The position numbers and the translations under genes were made by a program. DNA of 64,000 bases, from positions 8,499,712 through 8,563,711 of the forward strand of contig JASXTE010000008.1 in NCBI GenBank assembly GCA_030280995.1. Direction: 5' to 3'. This stretch comes from Hemileia vastatrix (lineage: Eukaryota > Basidiomycota > Pucciniomycetes > Pucciniales > Zaghouaniaceae). Shown in pieces: positions 22,050 through 31,420 of the stretch. Every line of letters starts with the position of its first letter. Position 1 is the first letter of the stretch. The notes beneath the pieces are model-generated. The model was not told where the DNA came from. It was given only the letters and a program-made list of their open reading frames with translations, and ran no database searches.

Positions 22050-22904
22050 ATAAAAAAATAAAAAATAAAAAATAAAATAAAAAATAAATAATAAAATAAC
22101 TAAAAATATAAAATATAAATAAAAATAAATAAAAATAAAATAATAAAATAAAAAAAAAAATTAATTAAATCAAAAATATTATTATATTTCTTAGTTTTAT
22201 TTTTCAGTCTTCATTCTTTTTTAGTTTTTATTCATTTAGTTTAGACAGGAAACAGGGTCTAGGGGAGCTCAATACCTATGGGATTTTACTTCAAGATATC
22301 TGCTAGTCCTCCAAGACTTTAAACTGGCTACTGTTCAAGACGTTCTTTAAGGTTTTTTACACGTATTTTGGAGCTGTTAGTCCTCCAAGACTTTAAACTG
22401 GCTAATTTTCAAGACTATCGTTAAAATTTTTTTTGGATTTGTTAGGTCCACCAAGACCTTAAACTGGACTGTTATCAAGCTGTTGGGTCCACCATGACCT
22501 TAAACTGGATTTCTTATCAATTAAATGTTTGGTCCACCATGACTTTAAACTGGTAGTTCATTCATTGTTTAGTCCACTATGACTTTAAACTGGAAAATTA
22601 ATATCTGCAGGATAATTCAACATTCATTGGTCCACTATGACCTTATACTGGATTACTTGTCGTTCAAATGTTTGGTCCACTATGACATTAAACTGGATTA
22701 TCAAATTTATTCAATCTTTGGTCAAGCCTAGGCCTTACTTAGGAATTTATCAAGTTATTTATGCAACTAAACGATCTTTGGTCCACCAAGACCATAAACT
22801 GGCAATCGATTATATGTTTGGTCCACCAAGACTTTAAACTGGAATGTCAATCTTGTTTGGATAACTCAATTCAATCTTTTAATTTATCACTGTCCACTAA
22901 GACT
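21498..22904 (+). repeat. Covarying stem-loop motif, cluster 3 (3' UTR, ~12 copies)
   Basis: Copies start at 21498, 22305, 22379, 22445, 22486, 22531, 22571, 22629, 22674, 22780, 22820 and 22892. The form is stem, 6-base loop, stem, then TTAAACTGG. Stems vary but stay paired: AGTC/GACT (22305, 22379, 22571), GGTC/GACC (22445, 22486, 22629, 22780), GGTC/GACT with a G-T pair (22531, 22820) and plain GTC/GAC (21498, 22892). Loops are CTCCAA, CACCAA, CACCAT, CACTAT or CACTAA, always C first and A fifth. This is the same architecture as the CCTC/GAGG copies in gag-pol. Confidence 0.8.
21960..22172. repeat. A-rich low-complexity tract
   Basis: About 210 bp made almost only of A with scattered T (AATAAAATAA-type repeats). 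It lies inside the 3' untranslated part of the Ty3/Gypsy element. Simple-sequence expansion; no other content. Confidence 0.85.
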
Positions 22905-23496
22905 CTAAACTGGTTATTCAATTATTTCTGGAATTGGGCGCTGATAAGCTTTAGGAGGTTAAAATTTTAGGTGGTGATGATGCTAAGGGAAGCATAATGG
23001 TTAATCAGGTGAAATTTGTGGCGCTTTAACATGGTCTAAAGTTGAAATCATTATTGGAAGCCTGGCAAAAGTATTTTATGGGTTTGCTGTATAGCAAAGT
23101 TTGAAAATTGTGATGAAGGAATCAGAAGTTAGGATGGTAGTTGGATTTTAGGGAATGATTTTTTAGTGCCTCATAGTTAGGCCATTTTTTTGGTGTGAAG
23201 CTTGGAGGACCTTATGGCGAGATTGGAATCATAGAATTCGGCTCAGTGGGGGGCCCTATGAGGTTGGAATCAGGAGTATTTGGCTCATATGAAGATCCAC
23301 TCTCTCAATGCTGTGACAAGAAGGAAGACTGGTATATGGGAGTCTGAAGGGATTCAAACCTTGCTCTCAGTAGTGGAATCATCACAAGATTTATATTATT
23401 TTATTTTATGTTACATCAAGCCAGAGAAGAAAGAAAACATCAGTTATGTTGAAAGTTTAAGAAGACCAAGCAAAAACAAAATTTTATCAAGTTATA

Positions 23497-24190
23497 CTGT
23501 TAGAAAAGATAATTTCTTTGAAATTGTTCAACATCATTATCAAAGCTTTGCATTAAAATTCTTCTTTTCATGAGGTCTTCATGGTTATTAGCTGGAGTTT
23601 CTTGAAAATAGGCCAGCATTTTTCGTTTCAACTCATTAGTAAAGTCAAGGAAAAGATAGCGATGAAAATTTGGATAATGATTGATATAGTCTGTCTTCAC
23701 TCTACCAACATCATCAGTGTTGGTTATTTCAACAGCTAGAAGTTCAAATATGTTATTAAGTCATAGGTTTAGTCAATTTTGATTAAAAGTTTTTTTAGTA
23801 AGATAAATAGGGTCTTACATTTAGAGCCAGGAAACATAGTCTCAGCAAAGTTAGTTGGGGGTACTGGCGTTATAGGATTAGGATCTTGTGAAGGCCAAAT
23901 TAGGCCGGGATCCGTTGATGAAGATTGAACTTTTGAAGCTGTTTTTGATCTTATTTGTTTAAGAAGACAGGAATTTTGGATCACTTTTTAGAAGTTGAAG
24001 GATCAGGGAGAGCTGCTGGTCCTAAATATACGTTTGTTTTAGAAGGAACTAATGGCCGGTTACATTTGACTTTTTTCACACGGCATAAGTCGCAAGCTGT
24101 CCTGCCAGAAAGATTAGGGTTGGACATTAAACAAGGTACCTGGTATTGAGCGCAGAGTTCACATGGAGCGAAAAGTTCTTTGAAAGACAT
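23497..24190 (-). CDS. Antisense gene with Zn2Cys6-like cysteine cluster
   Basis: It lies on the opposite strand to pol, just inside the 3' LTR. Translation starts at ATG 24190 (MSFKELFAPCELC). The first exon (to about 23985) contains two C-x2-C-x6-C halves, CELCAQYQVPC and CDLCRVKKVKC, separated by 12 residues. This is the spacing of fungal Zn(II)2Cys6 binuclear cluster DNA-binding domains. Downstream coding text (PGLIWPSQDPNPITPVPPTN) ends at a textbook 83-bp intron (23818-23736; GTAAGA...TTCTAG). The last exon follows (VEITNTDDVGRVKTDY...) and stops at 23500. The link between first and second exon, near 23980-23945, needs a very short intron or a frameshift that I could not settle. A nuclear DNA-binding protein carried by the retrotransposon is plausible. 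Function unknown. Confidence 0.5.
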
Positions 24191-24299
24191 ATTGATGAAG
24201 ATGAATTTTATAGTTGATTAAAGAAGATGGTGGTTGAAGGTTAAAGATGAATATTGTGTTCAACCACTTATGCAAAGTTTTAAGAATGGGGACATTCTC

Positions 24300-24313
24300 G
24301 ATTGGAGGGAGGA
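24300..24313 (+). promoter_or_regulatory. Putative polypurine tract
   Basis: GATTGGAGGGAGGA directly precedes TGTGGTAGCC, which I take as the true start of the 3' LTR. Polypurine tracts prime plus-strand synthesis and sit exactly at this place. The 5' LTR copies lack this first part of the LTR, so the boundary rests on this tract and the TG start. Confidence 0.5.
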
Positions 24314-25465
24314 TGTGGTAGCCTAAAGTTTAGTATGGCACCTAAGTACGTAAATGGAGTTATTACGGCGTGCAATATTGGCGTTATTATTTTTTATAAA
24401 AGGGTTTTATTTAATTTATTGGAGTTTAAAATATGAAGAAATTGGTCACGAGCAAATGCCTACACAAATACAATTTATTTTACGGAGAAAACTTATTTTT
24501 ACGGTCTGAAAAATTTATAAGTATCAAGTCAAGTCACTCAAGAGCCTTGGGAGATTTTCCCAGAATTTTTACTATTTTTCTTATATTTTTAAATGAATTT
24601 TAAAGTTTTATAGAAATATTTACGTTTTCAAAAATTACTTAACTTTGATGAATTTTAACGGGGTAATTAGAGCTGCGCAGACTACGAAAATTAGTTTGGT
24701 ATGTAAAGGGGAAGTAGTTTTATTATGTGTAATTTTTCTAGATTTTTTATTATAGTTTTAAGGTTCTAATTGAGTCCGGAAGTCCGGACGGTCTCCGTTT
24801 CTACTCCGTTCGGACTCCGCTTCGACTCCGTTCGGACTCCGTTTGGACTCCGCTTCGGCTCCGTACGGGCTCCGGATTGACTCTGGAAGAGCTCTGGAGG
24901 GGAAAACTTAGGCACGTGACTAGGAATACTTAAGCGCTTCTCAAACTCGAAATTGAGAGGGGGGACACATCATACAGCTTAATCATTAACTACCACAGTC
25001 TCATTTTTATTACTCAACAAATTAAATAAATTTGTAATACCCTTATAACTTTATATTTTATATATAACATTTTAGAAATACTACTCAAAAATTTAAATCA
25101 CACTTCATACAGGGTATCTTTAGAAAGGTCTTCATCGCTGGGACTTGATTATTGCTGTCTCATATAAATTTAAATTATTATAAAAACATAAAAGTCAATC
25201 TTTTCAGATCTTTCACTGGTACACCTTAATTGTTGTTATCAGTATTTCTTTTATCAACAGCCACTTTCTTTAAATCTCAATAAGCGTTAAATATTTTAGA
25301 GTTTCATTATTTTTATCAATCAGATCTAAGTAGATTGGTTAGCTTAGTGATTTAGAACACCTACTTTGTTATTTTTATTGGAAGGACGGGGTTTTCAGCT
25401 AAATCCACACATCTCCTCCGGATTCTGCTTACAGCAAGGCGACTGTAAGAGTTTACCTTACCATA
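24314..25465 (+). mobile_element. 3' LTR of the 12-kb Ty3/Gypsy element
   Basis: About 1.15 kb, beginning TGTGGTAGCC after the polypurine tract and ending TTACCTTACCA(TA). From 24371 it is nearly identical to the 5' LTR (14201-15305), with scattered substitutions and a different number of GACTCCG-type decamers (about eight at 24780-24868). High identity points to a fairly recent insertion. The flank after the LTR (CCGGTAATC) does not match the DNA at the 5' edge (13510s), so no target-site duplication is visible, in line with rearrangement at the 5' end. Confidence 0.85.
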
Positions 25466-26200
25466 CCGGTAATCAGATAAGGTCAAGAAAATAGTACCAA
25501 TAATTCAAAATGATAAAGCAAAAATATGATTGATAATTTTTGAAAAAGATAAGTGAGAAAGAGAAAGGAAAAATAAATTGGGTGGCAAACAGATGTAGAT
25601 ATCATGAATTTTCACTGATCTCATTTTCAAAAAAATGCAGCTCTCCAAGTCATATGATAAACTTCATCTAAATTACAAGAATAATGTTGCCAAGGCACTG
25701 TACACAGCATGATCATTTTTTCCTATGCATATACTAATTCCAGCTAGAATTTACTTGGCTGCATGTTGTACAGATAAACTTTTGTGGACCGCTGAATTTC
25801 ACATCTAAAAAAAATTTAAGCCACATAATTCTAGCTACAATGTTTCACGTAGCTAAAAAACATACACTCATCACATTTAAATTTACATTGCGTCAAAATC
25901 AATTCATTTTTGAATTTTTTTAAAGGGAACTATAATGTGCACCACCTATTTCTAAAATATGAACCTCTCCACCATATTAAATTGGTATATTTTTAATTGT
26001 GCAATTATTATGCCTTGACCTTTTTCCTGATCTTACTTGGCTCAAAATATCAAAACATGGCCAATGAAGCTGAAAGAAACATTTGATTTTGTTTCTATGT
26101 GTATCAATGGAAGGCCATTTATAACCGGCTGCAGAGCGTTGTATATCTTTTTAAACAAATTTTTATTTATTTATGTATTTTAATTAGATAATTTACTTTT
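25466..26200. other. Non-coding flank
   Basis: AT-rich DNA between the 3' LTR and the hairpin array. No open frame of note, no repeat I recognise, and no continuation of the interrupted Tnp2 accessory gene. Confidence 0.5.
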
Positions 26201-26204
26201 CAAT

Positions 26205-26902
26205 GCAGCCAGATTTATACTGGCTGCTTTTTGGAAAGCTTAATTTATGACCCAAGCCTTTGAAATTGGCTTGGGTCCCTTACATTGCAATTTAGTACTT
26301 CCAGCCAGGTTTCCCCTGGCTGGAAGTGTCTCTTTCTAGCAATCAAAGTCGCTGAAAGCAACTTTGATTGCTTGCTGTAACATTTGCCACCCTCCCAGCC
26401 AATTTACTAGGCTGGGAGGTGGCCAAAGCTGTGTGCAATGCACATTGCACAATTGCTTCCATATCTCATGCAGCTGATATCAAGTCAGCTGCATGAGATA
26501 TGAGAAGCACATGCAATGGGCGCTGCATGCAGCAGCAATGCAGGCTGCATGCAACGCCCATTACTTGCAGCAGCAATGCGCCTTGCATGTGCTGCATGCA
26601 GTGCTTTGCACAGCCAGTTTTTTTCTGGCTGTGCAATGCACACAGAGAAACCAAAGTCCCTGCAAGGGACTTTGGTCTCTAAAATGGAAGCGACTTTCCC
26701 TACCAGGTGCAAACTGGTGGGAAAGTGAGAGACAAGTTAGACTGAAGTTGTTTGAAAGCAACTTCAGTCTTAAAAACATTAAAAATCATAAAAAAAATGA
26801 GAAAGCTAGAAAAAAAAATTAAAAAAAAAATTAAAATGTGAGTATAAGAAAAAAAATAAGTGCTAGTGATACCAAAAACCCAAGCCAATCTCATTTGGCT
26901 TG
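26205..26902. repeat. Array of about 14 different hairpins
   Basis: Inverted repeats follow one another with short gaps: 26205-26227 (GCAGCCAG arm), 26249-26277 (GACCCAAGCC), 26297-26327 (ACTTCCAGCCAGG, 13 bp), 26338-26372 (AGCAATCAAAGT, one inner mismatch), 26386-26423 (CCTCCCAGCC), 26433-26450 (GTGCAATG), 26461-26501 (ATATCTCATGCAGCTGA, 17 bp perfect), 26515-26562 (19 bp, one mismatch), about 26566-26596 (TGCAGCA), 26601-26641 (TTGCACAGCCAG), 26644-26680 (CCAAAGTCCCT), 26693-26726 (ACTTTCCC plus ACCAG), 26739-26770 (AGACTGAAGTTG) and 26881-26902 (CAAGCCAA). Arms differ from hairpin to hairpin, yet each pair matches. Loops are 2-10 bases. GC content is clearly above the surroundings. Open frames on both strands here (Cys/His/Ala-rich) are by-products of the palindromes. 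Confidence 0.9.
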
Positions 26903-29025
26903 TTTATTTAATAATTATTTTTTAATACATTAAATTTAAAATTCAAACACCATGAAATATATGAAATTTTTTTATATGAATGTTATAAATTTAATTTACC
27001 TCTTTCTCATAATTATATTTATAATTTTGTTTTTTTAATTTTTGACTTTTATGTTGATTTTTTGGAAAGACAAAATTAAATTTTCAACTAATTTTTTATT
27101 AAGGTAAAAATAATTATAAATTTGATATTTTGTAATTGAATGATGAAAAAAATTTTAAATTTATTTAAAAAATATTTTTGTTAGAAAAATACCAATATTT
27201 TAAGGGTAGAAATATGGTACAAATTGTAAGTAAAAAAAATTATTTTTTTTTGTGAGGGGTTATTTCTATTTTTGTAAATATTTTTCAAAAACATTCATTA
27301 AATACTGAATTTAATTACTTTGTAACTCAAATTTTTTGTAAAATAATTATAATTGAAATAATAATATTGATATATTTGATATAAAATTTGAATTGGTAAT
27401 ATTAATGTCTCTTTAAGTAAATTTGAAAATCATTAAAAAAGACCATGTTGATAAGTACTTCATTTTTGATATACAATGGTTATATGTATATCTTATATAT
27501 ATTTCTTGAGTGTTATTTTTATATACATTCAATAAAATTTGTAATATATAATGCCATTTAATCATCAATTATTGTTCAACTTAGTTATAACAACTTCATA
27601 TTTAATACCAGCCACTAGTATTCACTTTTTAATTTAAAACTCCAATATAATATGAGAGTATCCTTATTTTTTCTGTATGTAATTAACAACAATAACAGAC
27701 CATAAATGAGTGGGTAATTAATTACAATAAATAGTTGAAGAAAAACCTATAAGAAATGATAAGTTTATCAAAAAGAGTACATTAAAAAAATATACTTTTG
27801 AATTTTTTTTGATATAATTTGGGTAGTTAAATGGAAATTTAAATTATCAGACTTCAAAATGGAAAAAATCTAAAAGTGGTTTTTATATAATAAGCCTCAT
27901 ATAAAAAAAGGATAAAAAATCTACTATGTAACTAAATTATTAAATATTAAGGTATTATTAAAATTATTGAAAAACTTATTTTACAGTTATAATGAAATAT
28001 AAATGTGAAAATTATGGTGGGATAATAGTAAGACTATGTGGAAACACTTTAATTTATACATACTTTCAACTATGTTCAGATAAAAAAATTGGTAAAATTG
28101 TATAATAACATCTAGTTAATAGTGATTCAATTTTATTTAGATCAAGAATAAATTTTTCTGAGGAAAAACTAATTAAATTGAGATATGGCTATCTCCTTTC
28201 AAGAGATAGAATAAGAATAAAAATTTAAAAAAATTATAATAAGTATTCTTAATAAAAATTTTTGAAAAGTCTCTTGTAAAATTCATTATAATATATCATT
28301 CATTTATTACATTATATGGAGTTTCATCTTGAAGTAGTGATGGGCAGCTTTGAAATTATGTTATGAAAAACAAAAAAGTTAAAAAATATATAGTTATACT
28401 AATGAAAAAGCCAAAAATAAAAATACAATTATAAATTAATAAAATAAAACTACATAAATTTTATTCTGCTCTAATTATGGAAGGGTACTATGTATGAATT
28501 TCCACATGTTAAATCTAAACCCGCTTAAAGGCTAGTTTACAGGTAGAGCTATTAAGTTTCCTTAAATTCTAAAAATAAATTATGCATTTTAGTAAATATT
28601 TTTTTCTTGTTTTCTTTTAAAAGTTGTTAGAGCTCCTTAATTAATACTGTTATCTTGATTGTAAGATATATAATTTTTTTTTTGAATACATGATTTATTG
28701 TTTCAAAAATTATATTATAAAGTTAAATCATTTATTTCATTTTCTAAAGCTTCATTGTCAAAGACACAACTCCATTTTCTATTACATAACAAATATATAA
28801 AATTTGATAGTAAAATTTTTAGAATTTTCTTTTTGAGAGGGTCAAACTATATTGTGAAGATTTTTATCTAGAAATTCTTGTACTCTAAAACCAAATAATT
28901 TTCTCCCTCAAGTAAGCCATTTCAAAAATATGAAAATATAAACAAGAATATTAACTTATCTTATTTTTATTTTCTTTACTGAAATTTTTAGTTCAATTCC
29001 TTTTTTTATATGACATTAGTATAAA
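26903..29025. other. AT-rich DNA without recognisable genes
   Basis: About 2.1 kb of very AT-rich sequence with no open frame above background, no hairpins of the preceding kind and no clear repeats. Probably old, decayed intergenic DNA. Confidence 0.6.
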
Positions 29026-29026
29026 A

Positions 29027-29285
29027 CCATTGTTAAATGTCCTTATGTCTGAAATTGACAATGCCTCTTTTGGAGAGCAACTTTCTGGTGAGGATAAAGA
29101 TTCCATCATTAACTTGATAAAGTCTTTTCCTATGGCCTTTTCACATGGGTCACATGAACTGGGATTAGTTAAAGAGGAAATAAAACTTTCATTGTCTTGT
29201 CCATTAACTGATATACCACCTAGTTTAAAGAAGAAGCCTTATCCTGCTTCTCCCACAAAGTGAAAAGATATTGAAGACAATCACC
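29027..29285 (+). pseudogene. Isolated Ty3/Gypsy pol fragment
   Basis: The open piece MSEIDNASFGEQLSGEDKD...PPSLKKKPYPASPTK is almost identical, in protein and DNA, to the stretch before the RT domain of the minus-strand element (about 34010-34262), but in opposite orientation. Homology starts and stops abruptly, runs past an in-frame stop (TGA at 29261) and ends within GATATTGAAGACAAT. It has no LTR. It is a ~250-bp piece pasted 5 kb from a full copy, possibly through RNA-templated or microhomology repair. Confidence 0.75.
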
Positions 29286-29293
29286 ACAGTAAA

Positions 29294-29560
29294 TAAGGGT
29301 GTGAACTGCTAGCAGTTCCCTCTTTTTGAAACTTTCAGGAAGAGGTTGGGAAATTGTTGGGGAAATTTTTTGAATGAATTAGGAAACTGTTTTTAAATTA
29401 TATGAAAAAATTTTGAAAAAAAAGTTGACCCTAAATTGAGCCTCAATTTATCCCTTCTTAAGAAGAGCTTTGGATTTAAGTTGAGAATCAGTTGGAACAA
29501 ATTTGAGCAATGGTTGAGCCACAACACTTAACATACCATAATATTCAATTTTATATATAG
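29294..29560 (+). repeat. Dispersed repeat headed by a TGCTAGCA palindrome, copy C
   Basis: It starts with the perfect palindrome GAACTGCTAGCAGTTC (29303-29318) inside AGGGTGT...CCCT. It continues with GGAAGAGGTTGGGAAATTG and ends near ACCATAATATTCAATTTTAT, parallel to copy A at 2639. It begins directly after the pol fragment. The palindrome arms differ from copy A, but both arms differ together. Confidence 0.45.
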
Positions 29561-30185
29561 ATCCATTTAATGTTGGGATGTTGGTTTGATATTAGTAGAA
29601 ATATCTTAAATGACACATGGTATACTAGGTCTGAAGAAAAATTTTCAATTATCAATTTTATTTCCACAAATATATAAAAAAGAATACTATTTAAGTCCTT
29701 TTTAAAAATTTTATTAATAAAAATATAACTCTGTAAAAATATTTGCACATAATTTTAAATTTTCTAGACAAAAGTTGATATTGAGCCCTTATCAATAGAA
29801 ATTTCTCATTGTTCCTTGGAATAAAAAAATATAAGACAATGTTCAAAAAATTTAATGTAGGAGAAAATATATATATATATTTTATAAGGGGAAAAAATAG
29901 TAATGTATTTTTTAAAAAATTTACACTATTAAAGATACTACTTTTAATATATTGGCACAAAACTGAGGCTCTAAAATAATGCACTTTTTTTAATTATTTA
30001 TCTGTATTTAGTTATTATTAAAATGTGAGTCAACATTAATTATTAACATACATGAAAAATTCAATTTTGAATATTCATCCAATATTATATATATTCTCTA
30101 ATTTATTCTCTTTCAAAACTTTTCTCTCACCCTCTCTTTCTTTAAAATACCACCATCACCATAAAATTCATTTAATTAAAATGTG
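29561..30185. other. AT-rich DNA without recognisable genes
   Basis: Weak minus-strand open frames (29551-29748, 29691-29984) are leucine/isoleucine/phenylalanine-rich products of base composition with no domain, and I do not accept them. Nothing else seen before the SNF2-like piece. Confidence 0.5.
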
Positions 30186-30186
30186 A

Positions 30187-30339
30187 AATTTAAGATGCAT
30201 TGGACGATTCTCTTTAAATTATAAACCTATTTTTCCAAAAGAAAGATCTGTATTTCATGAAGTATCCACTCCAGTTATTATGCAATGAGAAAGATCTTTA
30301 GCTCATGTTTTAGGATTATTCAAAGAAGGAGAAGCAAAA
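30187..30339 (+). pseudogene. SNF2-like gene, upstream piece split off by a retrotransposon
   Basis: The frame reads RCIGRFSLNYKPIFPKER, then an in-frame TGA (about 30287), then LAHVLGLFKEGEAK, and stops at the target-site duplication CAAAA. Removing the retrotransposon and one CAAAA joins it in frame to PIGDLSNKL at 38890, which continues towards the SNF2 helicase domains. It is therefore the 5' part of the 38.9-41.2 kb pseudogene. I do not recognise a domain in this piece. Confidence 0.6.
30335..30339. repeat. Target-site duplication CAAAA (left)
   Basis: CAAAA directly before the LTR start (TGTCAAGG). The identical CAAAA lies at 38886-38890 directly after the other LTR. This is the 5-bp duplication expected of Ty3/Gypsy integration and fixes the element borders at 30340 and 38885. 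Confidence 0.9.
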
Positions 30340-31138
30340 TGTCAAGGTACTCTTTTGGTCTAGAAGATTTGGTACAGAGTTTTTCAAGGATTTTAAAGGT
30401 TTTAAATGGACTCTCAAAGATTTGCACGTATTTCATAATCTAAGTGGTTTATTACTCAAATAAAAGAGGTAGATTTTTAATATTGTTATAGTCTATTGAT
30501 TAGAATTAGGCTATTGTAAATACTAATGTGATAAAATATAAAATATATGTTTTGTGTTGTAATACGTGGTAATAAAAGTAAGGTGATAAAAGAATGGATT
30601 GAAAAGCACAAAATCAGAGGCCTTTTATAGGCAAAATATGAGAGAATAAAATATAAGGAATTTACACCGTCTACTGTGAGTGTGAGAGAAAAGAATGACA
30701 TGAAAAAGGAGTACATAAATGACATAAGAAAGTAATAAATTAGTACGTAAACAAGGGCATCAAATTTATTAGCAACAAAGTTTGAATTCCTTGGACTGTC
30801 ACAATTATTACACAATAAATAATCAATTATATTACTTTCATGGGATTACAGATCTCTCACTGAGTTAATATAATTGTTTTAAAGTTTTTATATTATAAAT
30901 TTATTATTAATTTTATTCCCTTTGACATATAAATTTGATCACAGTGTTAAGGAGTAAAAATTGTAAGGGACATTTTATTTATATTATTTATTTATACTAC
31001 TTATTGTACTTAACTTAGTTAATTGTAAGTACTACTTAAGTAAATAAATAAATAATTATTATTAAGAAGAAAGGTGTGGCTTCAACTCAGTAAAATAATT
31101 ATTTATTTTACCGGGTAAGTCTAGTAGCCTGGCTGACA
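30340..31138 (-). mobile_element. 3' LTR of the minus-strand Ty3/Gypsy element
   Basis: 799 bp, TG...CA in both directions (TGTCAAGG...GGCTGACA on the + strand). It matches 38087-38885 along its full length at roughly 97% by eye. Read on the element strand it begins TGTCAGCC, as the solo LTR at 43863-44614 also does. A minus-strand open frame inside (30486-30815), which also occurs in the other LTR, has no domain and is not accepted as a gene. Confidence 0.92.
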
Positions 31139-31152
31139 CTCCCTCACTCTAA
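31139..31152 (-). promoter_or_regulatory. Polypurine tract of the minus-strand element
   Basis: On the element strand, TTTTAGAGTGAGGGAG directly precedes the 3' LTR. Purine-rich and in exactly the position expected for plus-strand priming. Confidence 0.7.
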
Positions 31153-31371
31153 AAAAAACAATAAAAAAAAATGCTTTGATATTTTCTTTTTATACTTTTT
31201 TAGTAGAGTGGGAAGATTAGATATCTCCTTCCCAGGTATCCAAGAATCATATTCAGATGATTTATTCTTGAATCTCAATAAGTATTCTGTACCTTTTTCA
31301 CCAGTGACTATTCTGTCATTTAGAATTTTTTCAATTTCTGCTGTTTCAGTGATTTCATTTGGGGTTTTCAT
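31153..31371 (-). pseudogene. Chromodomain at the C-terminus of Ty3/Gypsy integrase
   Basis: The frame contains EIEKILNDRIVTGEKGTEYL, LRFKNKSSEYDSWIP and ISNLPTLLKKYKK. This is the chromodomain pattern: E-x-I-L at the start, an aromatic-rich strand where many proteins have WKGY, a W-x-P near the end, then a basic helix. In chromoviruses this domain targets integration to modified histones. Its first aromatic position is partly altered (F in place of W). It is separated from the integrase pieces upstream by a frame change at about 31375-31420. Confidence 0.75.
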
Positions 31372-31420
31372 TGGTCTCCCCTCCTTTTTGGAAATAAATC
31401 ACTATTGGATGTTTAAGGTT

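Larger units (their letters stand above)
21030..23490 (+). other. Long 3' untranslated region of the 12-kb Ty3/Gypsy element
   Basis: About 2.5 kb between the pol stop and the antisense gene, with no convincing sense gene. It holds stem-loop clusters 2 and 3, a long hairpin at 21389-21429 (GGGGTAATTG pairing with CAATTACCCC) and an A-rich low-complexity tract (about 21960-22170). Small open frames here (22637-22837, 22761-22970, 23280-23573) have no domains; the first two run through the stem-loop repeats. Confidence 0.6.

Noticed and set aside
23280..23573. A 97-codon + strand frame in the 3' region of the 12-kb element.
   Set aside because: It partly overlaps the better supported antisense exon and shows no domain.
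26466..26894. Six overlapping frames rich in Cys, His, Met and Ala on both strands.
   Set aside because: They arise from the hairpin array: inverted repeats remove stops on both strands. No start context, domain or codon pattern supports a protein.
30486..30815. A 109-codon frame present in both LTRs of the minus-strand element (also 38233-38562).
   Set aside because: Presence in both is due to LTR identity. It is hydrophobic and low-complexity, and LTRs normally do not code.
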